Under the pieces are notes generated by a model. It searched no databases, had not been told where the DNA came from, and worked only from the letters and a program-made list of their open reading frames with translations. DNA of 42,796 nt from Blastocystis hominis. Its lineage: Eukaryota > Sar > Bigyra > Opalinata > Blastocystidae. Position 1 is the first letter of the stretch, and each line of letters opens with the position of its first letter. Location: NCBI RefSeq assembly GCF_000151665.1, contig NW_013171867.1, positions 5,001-47,796 of the forward strand. The letters run 5' to 3'. Both the position numbers and the translations under genes were made by a program. Below, one piece after another: positions 1 to 10,043 of the stretch.

Positions 1-381
1 AAAGCAAAAAGCGATAAAAGTGAAGGTGTAAAAGTGGTCTGTACTTTTCCAAGAATTCTATTTATGGAAATATTGTACTCGTTGTGTATAATACGCAGAT
101 AAGAGTAGAGAACGATTTGGAGATATTTGTTTTCCAAACTGTCTCCCATATTCATTTCATATGCTCTCGGCGTGCCTAAGAGAAGTGTTGGGTCACAACA
201 CACCAAGAGAAGGAGCAAAGGAAGTGTATATGGAGAGTGTCAAGAATCTAGATAGAGGACTACGAACCAATCCACAAAGACAACAATCCATGGAGATATC
301 GAGTATTCATGGCCTCCTAACATGCCTGGAATCTCATCACTTTCACTTCACACAAAGTACTGGTATTTCACACAACAAATA

Positions 382-415
382 TCATGAATTGAATTGAATT
401 GAATTGAATTGAATT
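382..415. repeat. GAATT pentanucleotide microsatellite
   Basis: A short run of GAATT units lies inside LINE copy A. The same microsatellite occurs at the equivalent place in copy C (about 35763-35790) with fewer units, so it belongs to the element's 5' region and varies in length. Confidence 0.8.
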
Positions 416-821
416 GATTGGATTAGTTAATCAGGTGTGGGAATTCGTTATTGCTGGGTGAAATCATAACACCCGAAAAACTTGTATTGATGGTGTTGAA
501 ACACCTCCAAGAGCACGTGACAAGACGAGTTGAATATTGATTGTACTTGGAGAAGAAGTATACGATTCTTGATGAAGTGTATCCACAAGGAAGACTGGTT
601 TTCCGCAGTTTAGGAAGAATGAGAGGTTAATGAAGAACCGAAGGACGTTAAGGAAGAGTTCGGTGGAGGTGTGTGTGAAAGAACAAGTTGAAAGTACTGA
701 AGATAATCGGTTAAAAGAAGAAGTTGTGCAGATAGGTAGATAAAGAAGAAGAAGAATGGAAGGACTCTTGTAATAAGTTGAGAGAGGACAGTGAGAGAAA
801 ACAGTCTGAGATTATCCCAAT

Positions 822-1873
822 GAATGCAAAAATGAAGAAAAAGACGATGCATTCTAAAAATCAAAAATCAAAATCAAGAAGGACTGGTACGAAATCTCCC
901 AACCACGACAAAACTCCGATAAAAACGCAATAGAAGAATAGTGAGAACCGTGTGAAGAGACCCGGAGGTGAAAAGGAGGAAGTGGTGTTGCGACACACGG
1001 AGAGTAAAAGAGTGCGTTTAGAAGAGGAGGTCAAGCCGATTGAACCAAAAGAGGTTTCGCCTTCAACAAAGGTAGAGTCGAGTTTGCTGGAAGAGAAGAA
1101 GGATTGTGAGCTGCCATGTGAAGAAGTGAAGAAGAAGAAGAAGAAGGAGAAAGAGAGCGAGAGCAGTATAGTAATCACAAGTTGTTCGCAGCAAAATGTT
1201 GATTCTCCCTATGTGTGGTAAACGATTATTCGATTTTTTCAATTTTGTGTGGTGTAGAGGAAATAAGAAAGAGAATGCAAAGAAGACATTGGGAAACTCA
1301 AATTCGACAGGAATGTATAGTATTGAAGTGGCTGTGAAAGAAGAATGGTGTGCGAATAAGAATGAAGCCAGCTTAAGTATGAATGGGAAGAAGACGATGA
1401 ATAGTGAATATATGAGTGAAGATAGTATGGAAAAGATAGTCAGTGATGACAAAGAAGACCTGAAGGTTTTGTGTAGTGATAACGAGAGGAAACGAGAGTG
1501 CGATTCATTAGAAAGGATGAATACGGACCAACAGAAGAATGTCCTGCCGTATAAGAAGGTTCATTCTGAAATGTGGTATAAGAATGCGAATTTGGATACA
1601 CCACTTGAATTGGTGGATGAGGGGTCGATTTGTAGTAAATTGAGCCCAATTCGATCCGACAGTATATTTGCCATCCCATCTGGGAAATTGAACACCGATT
1701 TATGTGCTTTGTCTTATCTTATGGAAGAGAGAGGACATGGTTCAAAGAGTTGCAGGATGCGATGGGAGTACTGGAATTCGTTGAAAATGTCCACTTTTGG
1801 AAGAGATATGGTATCATATATGCTGACATGGAAGCATCCTCTAGAAGGAAAGAATGAAAAAAGGAGTCTATAG
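822..1873 (+). pseudogene. LINE ORF1 fragment, copy A (broken)
   Basis: Two overlapping reading frames encode a very hydrophilic Lys/Glu-rich protein. The first (822-1221) holds a basic segment and a poly-lysine stretch and is interrupted by an in-frame TAG near 930, where copy C reads Gln-Glu. The second (1196-1873) is open for 225 residues and contains acidic serine-rich sequence. Copy C has the same two frames at 36203-36589 and from 36570 on. The second frame stops early in copy A where the sequence diverges from copy C. No catalytic domain is visible. The composition fits an ORF1-type nucleic-acid-binding or chaperone protein, but no RNA-binding domain could be recognised. Confidence 0.5.
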
Positions 1874-2103
1874 AGGATCTGGCGCTGTTGTTTACTCCAT
1901 CCAAGACAGAGAGAAGGAGGTGGGGTAGAGTACCATATAGAATGATTGAGAGTGGTTAGAGAAAAGTACAAGAAGCTGAAATCAATTCTGGAAGCCAAGA
2001 AAGAAGAAGAAGAAGAAGGAAGCAAGAGGCGAGAAGGAAGGAGGTTGATCTAGAAGCGAAGGCATCGGATAAGAAATCACAGACAAAGAGAAAGGGAGAT
2101 AAA

Positions 2104-2695
2104 GGTACTCGTATTGTTTCTACGACTACTTCGACGACTGCTAATTCGACGTTTTCGACTGCGGATTCTGGTGACGCGTGTCAAGTTTCTACTCATATCG
2201 CTGTGGACAGCCGATTTCGCCCATGTCTATTGTGTAAGGACCCGGTGGATGTGAGAGGCTCGCTACGTAGCCGTGGTGATTGCAGTGTTATTCCGAGAGG
2301 ATCCTTGGAACGAAGGTTTATTGAAGGGATCGATTGTGTAAACTGTGGCGACATTGTTAAGGGTTCGATAAGAAATGGTCATGGTTCTGTGTGTACCTCG
2401 TCTGGGGAGAATCGTGGTTGGGAGAGCCTTGGGAAGGAAGAAAGGATTGTGAGAACATCCAGGCACCGCATATTGGTTGTGGGAAGCTTTTTGGGGAGTA
2501 GGGTGAGCTGGTCGGTTGTGAGGAACTAGCAAAATTCTTGCAAAGCACTTACTATGATCGGCTTACTCTATATGGTATGTGGCATAAAGGGATAGCAAGC
2601 AGATCCCGGAGGTGGGCTAGTGGGAAGAAGTCCAAGGCCGTAAGATATGGATGTAACAGGCGGTGAACAACCCGCTCAAGATATCCTACTGGTTA
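2104..2695 (+). pseudogene. LINE 3' region, copy A: C-terminal tail fragment
   Basis: This block matches the last 600 bases of copy C (40690-41316). It carries the Thr/Ser-rich stretch, the Cys-containing segment and the basic GKKSKA-type C-terminal tail, but in shifted frames. Its longest open stretch is 2203-2529. It directly follows the deletion junction at about 2100. The function of this C-terminal region is unknown. It is followed at once by the TTGC/TTTG tail. Confidence 0.5.
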
Positions 2696-2697
2696 AT

Positions 2698-2752
2698 GAA
2701 TTGCTTGCTTGCTTGCTTGCTTGTTTGTTTGTTTGTTTGTTTGTTTGTTTAT
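2698..2752 (+). repeat. TTGC/TTTG microsatellite tail of LINE copy A
   Basis: Tandem TTGC then TTTG units sit exactly at the 3' end of the retrotransposon. Copies B and C end in related TTTG runs, so this is the family's 3' tail. Confidence 0.8.
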
Positions 2753-3284
2753 TAGTTGTGTATGTTTGTTAAACAATCCACATAATTGAATGAATCTATT
2801 TGAATCGATTCAAAACAGTCTATAAATGAAGAGAAGATCATTTGATTGTCGGTTTCCATGAAAAGACTGATTGTTGTCACGAATCATCAATCCGATTGAT
2901 TTGAAATGATTTCTTATTGTAGGTTCTGATTATTGATTAAATCATTTGATAGATCGTTTGGTCCATTGCTTACTACAACTACTATTCTTATTGTTGTTGT
3001 TGTGGATGTTGCTGCTGCTATTGTCACTTCTCTCTTTCTCCCCTACCATTCATTCATTGATTCCAAACCATCAAAATCGATAACAATATTCCTTGTCAAC
3101 AAAAGAAGAAATGGAATCAATGAAAGCAAAGAATCAAGTGTTTCCTTTATGACAATCAATGATCCATTAATCTTTAAATGAATGAATGAGTGAATGAATG
3201 ATTGATGAAGGAAAACAGAATGAATGAATAATAAGGAAAAACAATATGTGTCATATGATATCGGATACTGGAAGGTAGGGGAGA

Positions 3285-3560
3285 AAGATGGGATGATGAT
3301 GATTCAACTTCATTGACACTTCGAAGTAATAATGAATTGATTCGAAATGATTTGCTTTGGATCTTCCAAGTCTAACATCACTAACTTCTGTATAATGGAG
3401 TTTCTGTTGTCCTCGTTTTGATGACATTGGAAAGTGGATCTAAATATTGAATAGAGATGGTAAATAGATATTCCAAATCTGTTTCAAAATGTCAATCTAC
3501 TTGTATCATTGGGGTATGTTCAATCGAAATCGATTCGAGTATTGTTGATAAATAGAATAG
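3285..3560 (+). repeat. Internal inverted LRR-tail copy within left arm
   Basis: This stretch on the + strand resembles the - strand of 4380-4705. The shared features are the SNNELI-type coding remnant, the 'tcttccaa(g/a)tctaacatca' phrase and the following region. The left arm is therefore itself a nested inverted pair folding around about 3900-4080. No open reading frame survives. Confidence 0.55.
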
Positions 3561-3853
3561 AATTGATTTCATATGATTTTCATAGATTTCAATTCCATTT
3601 GGTAAGTCTAAGCTTATCTTATCTTATCTTGTTAGGTGATTTGATTTGATTTGATTCATTGTGTTTCATTCGATTCCGTTTGATCATTTGATTTGATTTG
3701 ATTTGATTTGATTCGTTTAATAGGAACACATTTCGATTGATTATGATTGGAACCATTCTATCTGGTTCATTTTACAATGATCTGTGGAATTTGTATTGTT
3801 GTTTCAAACTGATGGCACATGATTGATTCTATGATTGGTTAAATGGATATATC

Positions 3854-3885
<32 letters not shown>

Positions 3886-4515
3886 GATGATGATGAATGG
3901 AGATCGAAAACTAACCAAATACTACCATTCATTCATTCAATCAATCAATCGATCAATGGATTCAAGAACCTTTCTATTCTTATCAGTATTATTGAGTGTG
4001 AATGATGAATTGATTCTTTACGATATTCAACATTCATTTGCATTTTGAATCAGCTATCTTAGATCCAATGATTGATTGATTGATTGATTGATTGAAACAA
4101 CAATTATAATTCAGTATCATTGTTAAAATGGTAAAGAAGAACATCATATTACTCAGTCAGGATTGATATTTTGATAATTATAGAATCGTGAATTGTGATC
4201 AAGAATCGGTTTGAAACAAACAATCAATCAATCAATTAATGGAAATGTTCCTAAACAATGATGAATCACTGAACAAATCAAATCAAATCAAAATCATAGA
4301 TTTAATGCTTGATTTCCTGGACAAGATCAGCGAGAATGGAAGAAACATCTATGAATCAAATCAAATCAATCAAACTATACTCGAAATTGATTTCGATCGA
4401 ACATATTGGAATGAATCAGGTAGCTTGACATTTCGAAGATTTGGAATATCTATATACTATCAATATTCAATATTCAGAAATACTTGCCAATGTCACTACA
4501 CGAGGATAACGGATA

Positions 4516-4707
4516 CTAGAATATGCAGAAGATATTGATGTTAGATTTGGAAGATCTACAAAGCAAATCATAACCAATCAATTCATTATTACTTCGCATT
4601 ACCAATGAACTTGAATCATCATCATATCTGCCACGAAGGGCAACATAACCGAGTTGAATGGATTGTAATGATGGAAGATCTACATCAATCATTTCATTCG
4701 AATTCAT
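4516..4707 (-). pseudogene. LRR tail remnant downstream of MORN/LRR gene
   Basis: A 63-residue open stretch encodes one more leucine-rich unit (LPSLQSIQLG) and an SNNELIGYD segment. It lies in the direction of the MORN/LRR gene but beyond its stop codon. The right arm carries the same remnant at 29053-29241. It probably represents the eroded C-terminal LRR region of the parental gene. Confidence 0.45.
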
Positions 4708-4797
4708 TCAATACTTTCAATTATTGTTGATAAGGGAAAAGCGAATGCACGATCACCTAATGTAATGGATTGTAGATTTGGAAGATCTATGCATCAT

Positions 4798-5832
4798 TCA
4801 AATACTCAATATCATATCAATACCTCGAATAACAAACGAACTATAACAGAAATTGCCTGAATAACTTCCAATTGTCCCAATTTGAATGGATTGTAATTGT
4901 GGTAGATTCTTCAATTCAAAGTCTCCAGCAAAATCACTGAAACTATATTCACCAATTTGAATGGATTCCAATGATTCACAATTCAATATGTGGAATGATT
5001 TCGATTCATCATTTCCAAAACCATTCTTTTTCTGAGTAAATGAATTGTTTCCGATTTTGATAGTTTTCAATCGATTCAATCCATCGATTTTGAATGTTTG
5101 CACTGATTCAAAACAATCATCGCCGATTTCGATTGATTCCAAATTATACAACAATGAAACATCCCAATCAACCAATACACAATTGTCACTCAGTTTCAAA
5201 TGTTTCATTCCGATATTCATTGGTTTGCTTCCATTTCCTTCATATTTTTCATCAATATCACATTCAATTCCATTATACCATTCACATTCTATTATTAGTC
5301 TTTCTTTGCGATCATACACTTTCCCAATTCCAAATCGCTTATCATCACACCAATATCCTTCATATTCAATACATCCATTATTATGATAACTCGTTCCATA
5401 TCCAAATCGTTTCCAATTGATTATTATGCCTTTGTACACCAATATTCCATCATCATCATACATTTCACCATATCCAAATGGAATTCCAAACTTGTTTTCT
5501 GTCAATACCAATCCTTCAAATCGACTTCCATGATCCAAATCCACTATTCCTTCGACTATAATAATAGATTGTTCTTCATTATATGAAATAGCACTAATTT
5601 GATGATTTCCAATCACTTTCAACACTTTCTGCTCATTGAGGACAAATCCTTGATCCATGAATATTCCATTATTGAACAGCAATACTATACATTCTCTATT
5701 ACTCAATATGAGTGAAATCCAGCCATTTGGTTTCCATTCTTTACCTAAGCATCCCTGCACATTTTGAATAATGGAACTATCAATATGATAGTTACTAATA
5801 GCAGAATTGACAAAATCAGCAATGTTTTGCAT
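4798..5832 (-). CDS. MORN-repeat plus leucine-rich-repeat protein
   Basis: A 344-residue protein with a clear ATG at 5832. Residues about 115-185 hold MORN-type repeats (FGYGEMYDDDG, RFGYGTSYHNNG, RFGIGKVYDRKE), which in known proteins form membrane- or scaffold-binding hairpins. Residues about 225-330 hold irregular leucine-rich units (LESIEIG, LKTIKIG, LESIQIG, LQSIQIG) like the BspA-type surface LRRs of protists. There is no signal peptide or membrane segment. The C-terminal half is closely related to the tail of the gene at 27507, while the N-terminal part differs. It reads away from the Maverick and is probably a host gene-family member. Its role is unknown. Confidence 0.75.
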   Translation of the reverse strand: MQNIADFVNSAISNYHIDSSIIQNVQGCLGKEWKPNGWISLILSNRECIVLLFNNGIFMDQGFVLNEQKVLKVIGNHQISAISYNEEQSIIIVEGIVDLDHGSRFEGLVLTENKFGIPFGYGEMYDDDGILVYKGIIINWKRFGYGTSYHNNGCIEYEGYWCDDKRFGIGKVYDRKERLIIECEWYNGIECDIDEKYEGNGSKPMNIGMKHLKLSDNCVLVDWDVSLLYNLESIEIGDDCFESVQTFKIDGLNRLKTIKIGNNSFTQKKNGFGNDESKSFHILNCESLESIQIGEYSFSDFAGDFELKNLPQLQSIQIGTIGSYSGNFCYSSFVIRGIDMILSI

Positions 5833-6136
5833 GGAAATGAAAAGAAATATGGTAAAACGGTTATTTTGGAAACAAGATCTGTTTCATTATTTCTGGATAG
5901 AACACACGTTATGGATTATTTGGTATGGCTTTGATATACTGGTGTATTATAAACTAGAATTTTTAAAATAGAACCTCATTTTCTCCACCCATTTCCATTT
6001 TTCTTTATTTCGGTACATTTCTATCTATTTATTTATTATTGTGTTATTTTTAGATACTTATAGCTATAATTGTAAATTATTACGCATTTTCATCACCTTT
6101 ACTCTCTCCTGTTAGAATGGCTGTTCTATTAAGTCT
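5833..6136. other. AT-rich intergenic stretch
   Basis: No gene is visible between the 5' end of the MORN/LRR gene and the Maverick. The sequence is AT-rich without a long repeat. I could not find a terminal inverted repeat shared with 26840-27500, so the exact left end of the Maverick is not defined. Confidence 0.5.
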
Positions 6137-6172
6137 ATAATTGATATATGTTCTTCAAAATATATCAATTAT
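6137..6172. repeat. Perfect 13-bp hairpin beyond the polymerase gene
   Basis: ATAATTGATATAT (6137-6149) and ATATATCAATTAT (6160-6172) are perfect reverse complements around a 10-base loop. It lies about 230 bases downstream of the polymerase stop codon, close to the presumed left end of the Maverick. It could be a transcript 3'-end structure or part of the element terminus. Confidence 0.6.
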
Positions 6173-6400
6173 GTGGTAGTTAATATTGTTTTGCAACAAT
6201 CGAACTCACAATAGTAAATACTGTTGGAATGGTTTGATTCGTAATAGAGAGTATGGCAGTAGTATGTAGAATGCAAAATCCATCATTTCTATTTGACAAG
6301 TGAGTAGTAGGGGAATGACACATCAGTTGCGCGCGACCTTGGATGTCTTGTTCGGCCAAGCTGTCCAAAGTAAAAACAACATTTCCTTTACAGAGGGGCA

Positions 6401-6835
6401 TTACAAGTCCTTCAATCGGTAATGTCCAAACGCAAGTGTGTGCACGTTGTCGTCCAAGATCCATCGCTTGTTATCCGTGCACGTCATAAGGGTCTTGGTC
6501 TGCTCCTTCGTGCTGATATCGAAGGCCTGGTTGTTGATGCGTTTGAAACTGCCTTCGATCACTGCATCTTTCTTCTTCTCTGCCTCAAGAACACGCTTGT
6601 ACAAATCGATGTTCTTCACGCTCATTCTCTCACCATCGATCACCACGTTGCGAGGAACTCCCTTTGCTGCGTTGTATATCACATGCTTCTCATCATCCAA
6701 GCAGTACATCATCGGTCTCAGTCTAACGAACTCCGTGATGCGATGTCCGTTGTGCTCGTCCTTGAAGATCGGACCAGGCAACTTCTTGTTGAAGTTGAGG
6801 AACGAGTCCAATGAAGGGAACTTGCTCTTGTCCAC
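6401..6835 (-). CDS. pPolB fragment 6 (C-terminus)
   Basis: The last 144 residues of the polymerase form an open frame ending with the natural-looking stop at 6401. It follows the palm domain and corresponds to the thumb/C-terminal region of Maverick polymerases. It includes a RWILDDN segment. A diverged copy of this same C-terminal segment occurs at 34797-34885, which confirms it as a conserved end of the protein. It is separated from the upstream piece by an in-frame TAG and the frameshifting duplication, so it would not be translated as part of a full enzyme. Confidence 0.6.
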   Translation of the reverse strand: MDKSKFPSLDSFLNFNKKLPGPIFKDEHNGHRITEFVRLRPMMYCLDDEKHVIYNAAKGVPRNVVIDGERMSVKNIDLYKRVLEAEKKKDAVIEGSFKRINNQAFDISTKEQTKTLMTCTDNKRWILDDNVHTLAFGHYRLKDL

Positions 6836-6852
6836 TTTATGCTCGTACTAGT

Positions 6853-8649
6853 TCATGAGTTCACCATAGAAGTAACTCGTGTTATCCAATTCAGAGAAGT
6901 CGAACGATTTGTACATATCACACATCTTGTTAACGACTTGTACATCTCACACATTTTGTGAACGATGTTGCCCTTGTCGCTCAGTTGCACAATGAGTAAA
7001 TCCGTGTCCTGACCCAACAGCTCCACATTATCGAATGCCGTCTTGAGCACGTTGTAGTAGAAATCGTAGATGATGTGCTTGGACATGTCGAGAATGGCAA
7101 ACCCGATGAAGAACGGTTTCTCCACCTTTCTCAGCGGTGTATTTATCTTGATATCGATCAGATTCTCGGAATACATGGTAGTTCCGGCGATCATGTCGTA
7201 CCCATGCTTCTGAATGATTGCCTCACGTTCATTCCATGTGTTAGCGAACTTCACTTTCATCCGTTTCAATCCAGTCTCAACGAATTTGCCATAGGTCGAG
7301 TTTGCCAACAGCTTGTACAGGTTCTTCTCCACAGTGGTCTTGGACTTCGCTCGTTTCTCACTCAACATGTTCACGTACTCGAAGATGAATGGTGCCTGCT
7401 TGAATCGAATGATGTGGTGAATGTGTGTGACACGATATCCCTGTTGAATGCCCAGTTTCAACAGTGAGTAATGCACGAGATACTTTTGACGAGGTACAAG
7501 ATCGCAGATGAGCTTCGGTGTATTCACCTCTTTCACTTTGTCCACAATGTCGTTCTTCTCAGCGTACTTCTTGATTCCATCAGAGTACATGCCTGCCTTC
7601 TGTACGGGGAAGAATGGCAGATCATTGAACTTGTCGTGGAGTTCCACTGGTGCCTCGATGTCACACTCGATGAAGAATCCATTCTTGCCGAACGTCTTGA
7701 GTGATTGCACCCATCCATTTGGATCACGATTGATCTTCTCCATCACTTCTCGTCGCTCGGGTACACCCACCAACTCATAAGGCATCATTCGATGCATGGC
7801 TCCACCATACAGGTTGTTGGCGTCCAGGTAGTAGATACCTTGGGACGACGTTGCTTGCCCTGTGTTGCTGTGACTGGCGAGGTCGACCTTGGCATGTCGT
7901 TTCACGATCTGTGTGATACCTCCTCGCAGGTTCTTCAACAATCGCATGAAGTCATCGATATCATTTGTCTCCATCAATCGAATGCCCTTGCTTTCATAGA
8001 ATTTACCCATGCGATTCATGAACACTTTCACCAGTTGTTTCTCGGTGAGTCCCTCATTCGCGCTAATGCGCATGATGTACTGAGCCCATTTCCTTGCGAG
8101 GGTCATGAGGCTACTCTCACTATGATCGCCCTCCATTGTCACCTTCAAGAAGAGCGAATAGGCCATTTGTGGTGCTGTGATGTAATGCATGGGATCAACA
8201 CCGAATGCCTTCAGTGTGGTGTTTCGGAAATGCTCGAATGCATCAGCCATGAGAGTCACATCGAGTACATTGTACAATTCGTAGTATTCGCCCCATGTCT
8301 TGATATCGAAAGTCTTCCACAGCTTCACCATGTGATCATATTCGTCTTGTGGCATCATCTCACCCTTCATATCATCAATGCATTGCTCACAAGAAGGAAT
8401 GACGGTATTGTTCATAGTCTCGTACGATTTGATGAGGCTGTAGAACATGGGTTCTTTCCATGTCAACAAATCGATGTATTCGTCACTCCATTGCTTACCT
8501 CGAGACTCACAGTACTTGCATAGTTGTTGTTTTGTGTGCACGTACAAATCGAGGTTCCCTCCAAGTGTCTGAGCCACAATGGAACGCAGTGGACTGCTAA
8601 TGAGCTTCAACGAGTCCTTGAATTGAATGTCATTGTACTCGATCTGCAT
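6853..8649 (-). CDS. pPolB fragment 5 (polymerase palm domain)
   Basis: A 598-residue open frame carries the catalytic core. The exonuclease III-type motif YNVLDVTLM is at about 126-134. The motif A equivalent YLDANNLYG is at 274-282. The motif B equivalent ANSTYGK is at 449-455. The motif C equivalent GQDTD is at 546-550. This DANNLYG wording is typical of protein-primed polymerases of Mavericks and linear plasmids. The frame runs out of register after residue 568 at the 29-base duplication, so the last 30 residues are not genuine. Its 5' side overlaps fragment 4 in another frame, which marks a frameshift near 8670. Confidence 0.85.
   Translation of the reverse strand: MQIEYNDIQFKDSLKLISSPLRSIVAQTLGGNLDLYVHTKQQLCKYCESRGKQWSDEYIDLLTWKEPMFYSLIKSYETMNNTVIPSCEQCIDDMKGEMMPQDEYDHMVKLWKTFDIKTWGEYYELYNVLDVTLMADAFEHFRNTTLKAFGVDPMHYITAPQMAYSLFLKVTMEGDHSESSLMTLARKWAQYIMRISANEGLTEKQLVKVFMNRMGKFYESKGIRLMETNDIDDFMRLLKNLRGGITQIVKRHAKVDLASHSNTGQATSSQGIYYLDANNLYGGAMHRMMPYELVGVPERREVMEKINRDPNGWVQSLKTFGKNGFFIECDIEAPVELHDKFNDLPFFPVQKAGMYSDGIKKYAEKNDIVDKVKEVNTPKLICDLVPRQKYLVHYSLLKLGIQQGYRVTHIHHIIRFKQAPFIFEYVNMLSEKRAKSKTTVEKNLYKLLANSTYGKFVETGLKRMKVKFANTWNEREAIIQKHGYDMIAGTTMYSENLIDIKINTPLRKVEKPFFIGFAILDMSKHIIYDFYYNVLKTAFDNVELLGQDTDLLIVQLSDKGNIVHKMCEMYKSLTRCVICTNRSTSLNWITRVTSMVNS
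6905..6962. repeat. 29-base tandem duplication inside pPolB
   Basis: Units 6905-6933 and 6934-6962 match at 25 of 29 positions. Because 29 is not a multiple of three, the duplication shifts the polymerase frame. The true frame resumes after it and then meets a TAG. Confidence 0.7.
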
Positions 8650-9593
8650 CTCCTTGTCCTCGGTGTTGGAATGACTTCCAAATCTCCAGGCATTGTGGCG
8701 ATGAGTTTCATGATGAATGTGAAATCATAGTGCGATCCATTGTGGAAGTAGACTAACAAACGATAGTTCTTCTTGTTGAATGAGAGCTGCAGGTTACATT
8801 TGGTGCAACAGGTGCAGATGTACTGCCCTGCTTCGAAGTGGCGTACTTCTCCCTTCCCTGTGGTATATTCACCTGCCACATGTGCGTGATGTCTAACCTT
8901 GTCGTCCTCCAGTTTCTTGTGACAGAAGGGACACACGGTTGTTGCACGAAAGTCCTTCTCGACCTTCGATGTGCTCTCCAATGGCAATTCATCGAAGAGA
9001 TACGTTTTCACTCTCTCGTGCAATTGTGTGAGATAGTCCATGAAAGGACGAAGCTCTTCTTCGCTCTCGTGTGGTACATGGAAGACTCTCAGTTGGCTAT
9101 CAATGGCTGGAATGCGTGACACGGCTAGACAGGATAACATGATTGGCTTGTGTCTGTTCTTGTCATTAATGGCTGACTCGAAGTCAGCGTACACAACGAC
9201 CAGTGCTGGCATTTCGTATCTCTGGTTTGTGAATCGTAACCGAGTCTCCTCGTTCGACAACTCGTACTGATCGCTTTCATCGACGAGTTCTTGATGTGCT
9301 TGTACTTCAAGGGCATGAACGGCTTTGCAAGATCCGAAGAAGTCGTCACAGAACCTGCACTTCACGTTTCTTGCGAGATGTCTATTCTTCGCATCATTTC
9401 GTCGTGTGACACGATGTTTGAAATCGTTCAAGTCCTTGATGTACAAGAAATGCTTGGGAATGCCCTCAGGTAGATTCAGATCGTTCAAGATGCAGAGGGA
9501 GAGAGGAGGACATGCTTTTTCCTTGCTTTTGTACACGACATCGCATGTGAATAAATCGAATTGTTCCTTAGTCTTATCGGTGTATCCAGGCAA
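8607..9593 (-). CDS. pPolB fragment 4 (3'-5' exonuclease and zinc-binding region)
   Basis: A 328-residue open frame. ADFES at residues 136-140 is the exonuclease I motif and HNGSHYDFTF at 284-293 is exonuclease II. Cysteine/histidine clusters (CRFC near 79, CPFC near 221 followed by RHHAHVAG, then CTCCTKC near 260) match the zinc-binding insert seen upstream of the polymerase domain in this family. It is separated from the upstream piece by an in-frame TAG (9603-9605) and from the palm piece by a frameshift near 8670. Confidence 0.8.
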   Translation of the reverse strand: MPGYTDKTKEQFDLFTCDVVYKSKEKACPPLSLCILNDLNLPEGIPKHFLYIKDLNDFKHRVTRRNDAKNRHLARNVKCRFCDDFFGSCKAVHALEVQAHQELVDESDQYELSNEETRLRFTNQRYEMPALVVVYADFESAINDKNRHKPIMLSCLAVSRIPAIDSQLRVFHVPHESEEELRPFMDYLTQLHERVKTYLFDELPLESTSKVEKDFRATTVCPFCHKKLEDDKVRHHAHVAGEYTTGKGEVRHFEAGQYICTCCTKCNLQLSFNKKNYRLLVYFHNGSHYDFTFIMKLIATMPGDLEVIPTPRTRRCRSSTMTFNSRTR

Positions 9594-9602
9594 GAGTGTA
9601 AC

Positions 9603-10043
9603 CTAATATGCGTTGAGTGATACTTTCAACAATGCCTCCAATGCGGCGAATTTCTCTTCACTTTGCTCGAAGGACTTGTTATCGCGAATGCCCATTGCTT
9701 CCTTCACCTCGTGAATGGTCACTCCGAACACCTTGTTCTTGTCGGGTTGTTTCCACCACTTGTTGTACACGCTTGCATCGTCTATCTTTCGGCTTGCAAC
9801 AATCTTGTGCCTGCCTTCACTTGCCAGAATGAGACATTGTTGTAGGCATCGGTTGCCATCGTGTTCGGGTTTAGCACTGTACGCCCAATGACGAACAGTG
9901 TTGGATGCTTGTGTCCTACATATGTGCGTAGTGGGAACATCTCGACATGGAAGCCGATCCAACCATGGAACACAAATCCACTTCCCTCTGTCTTCTGTTC
10001 TTCTACGGCATTTCGGTACCATTTCAGGTAGTCCTCGATCCAC
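9603..10043 (-). CDS. pPolB fragment 3 (N-terminal region, partly out of frame)
   Basis: Only about the last 70 residues (from roughly 9810 down to 9603) look genuine. They include the KWWKQPDKNKVFGV segment and a hydrophilic helix running up to the in-frame TAG. The earlier part of this frame overlaps fragment 2 in a different register and is probably spurious. The transition marks a single-base frameshift near 9800. Confidence 0.4.
   Translation of the reverse strand: MDRGLPEMVPKCRRRTEDRGKWICVPWLDRLPCRDVPTTHICRTQASNTVRHWAYSAKPEHDGNRCLQQCLILASEGRHKIVASRKIDDASVYNKWWKQPDKNKVFGVTIHEVKEAMGIRDNKSFEQSEEKFAALEALLKVSLNAY

Larger units (their letters stand above)
148..2752 (+). mobile_element. LINE-like non-LTR retrotransposon, copy A (internally deleted)
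   Basis: From about position 148 to 2100 this matches 35524-37380 closely in the same orientation, and from about 2104 to 2695 it matches 40690-41316. Roughly 3.3 kb present in copy C is therefore missing at about 2100. Lost parts include the rest of ORF1, the endonuclease and the reverse transcriptase. The copy ends in a TTGC/TTTG microsatellite tail at about 2698-2752, as expected for a non-LTR element. The sequence before 148 does not match the flank of copy C, so 148 is close to the shared 5' end of the family. The copy is non-autonomous. Confidence 0.7.
2753..5120. repeat. Left arm of large imperfect inverted repeat
   Basis: This arm is the reverse complement of most of 28650-33002. Matching blocks I could pair by eye are: 2760-3180 with 32570-32985; 3240-3840 with 31890-32520; 3890-4060 with 30400-30560; 4080-4250 with 29500-29690; and 4380-5110 with 28650-29400. 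The right arm is longer because of extra sequence at about 29690-30380 and 30560-31880. The arm begins at the LINE A tail and ends inside the LRR part of the MORN gene. It is AT-rich and full of short microsatellites such as GATT, GATTT, ATA and ATG. Apart from the LRR remnants I see no gene between 2753 and 4515. An 82-residue open frame at 2933-3181 recurs in the right arm, but its low-complexity composition makes it a doubtful gene. Confidence 0.75.

Noticed and set aside
861-1178. Serine/phenylalanine-rich - strand frame, repeated at 36232-36549
   Set aside because: It is the complement of the Lys/Glu-rich LINE ORF1. Its repetition merely reflects the repeated element.
2933-3181. 82-residue frame with counterpart in the right arm (32577-32789), considered as a conserved gene
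   Set aside because: Low-complexity Thr/Val/Ala-rich start, no upstream or downstream gene signals, and conservation is explained by the arm duplication.
5833-6180. Searched as the left terminal inverted repeat of the Maverick against 26840-27500
   Set aside because: No convincing reverse-complement match was found by eye. The large inverted repeat lies outside this interval and carries host-like sequence.
7705-8523. Long + strand open frame of 272 codons opposite the polymerase
   Set aside because: It is the antisense shadow of the polymerase palm region, with no domain, no start context and a Cys/His-rich artefactual composition.
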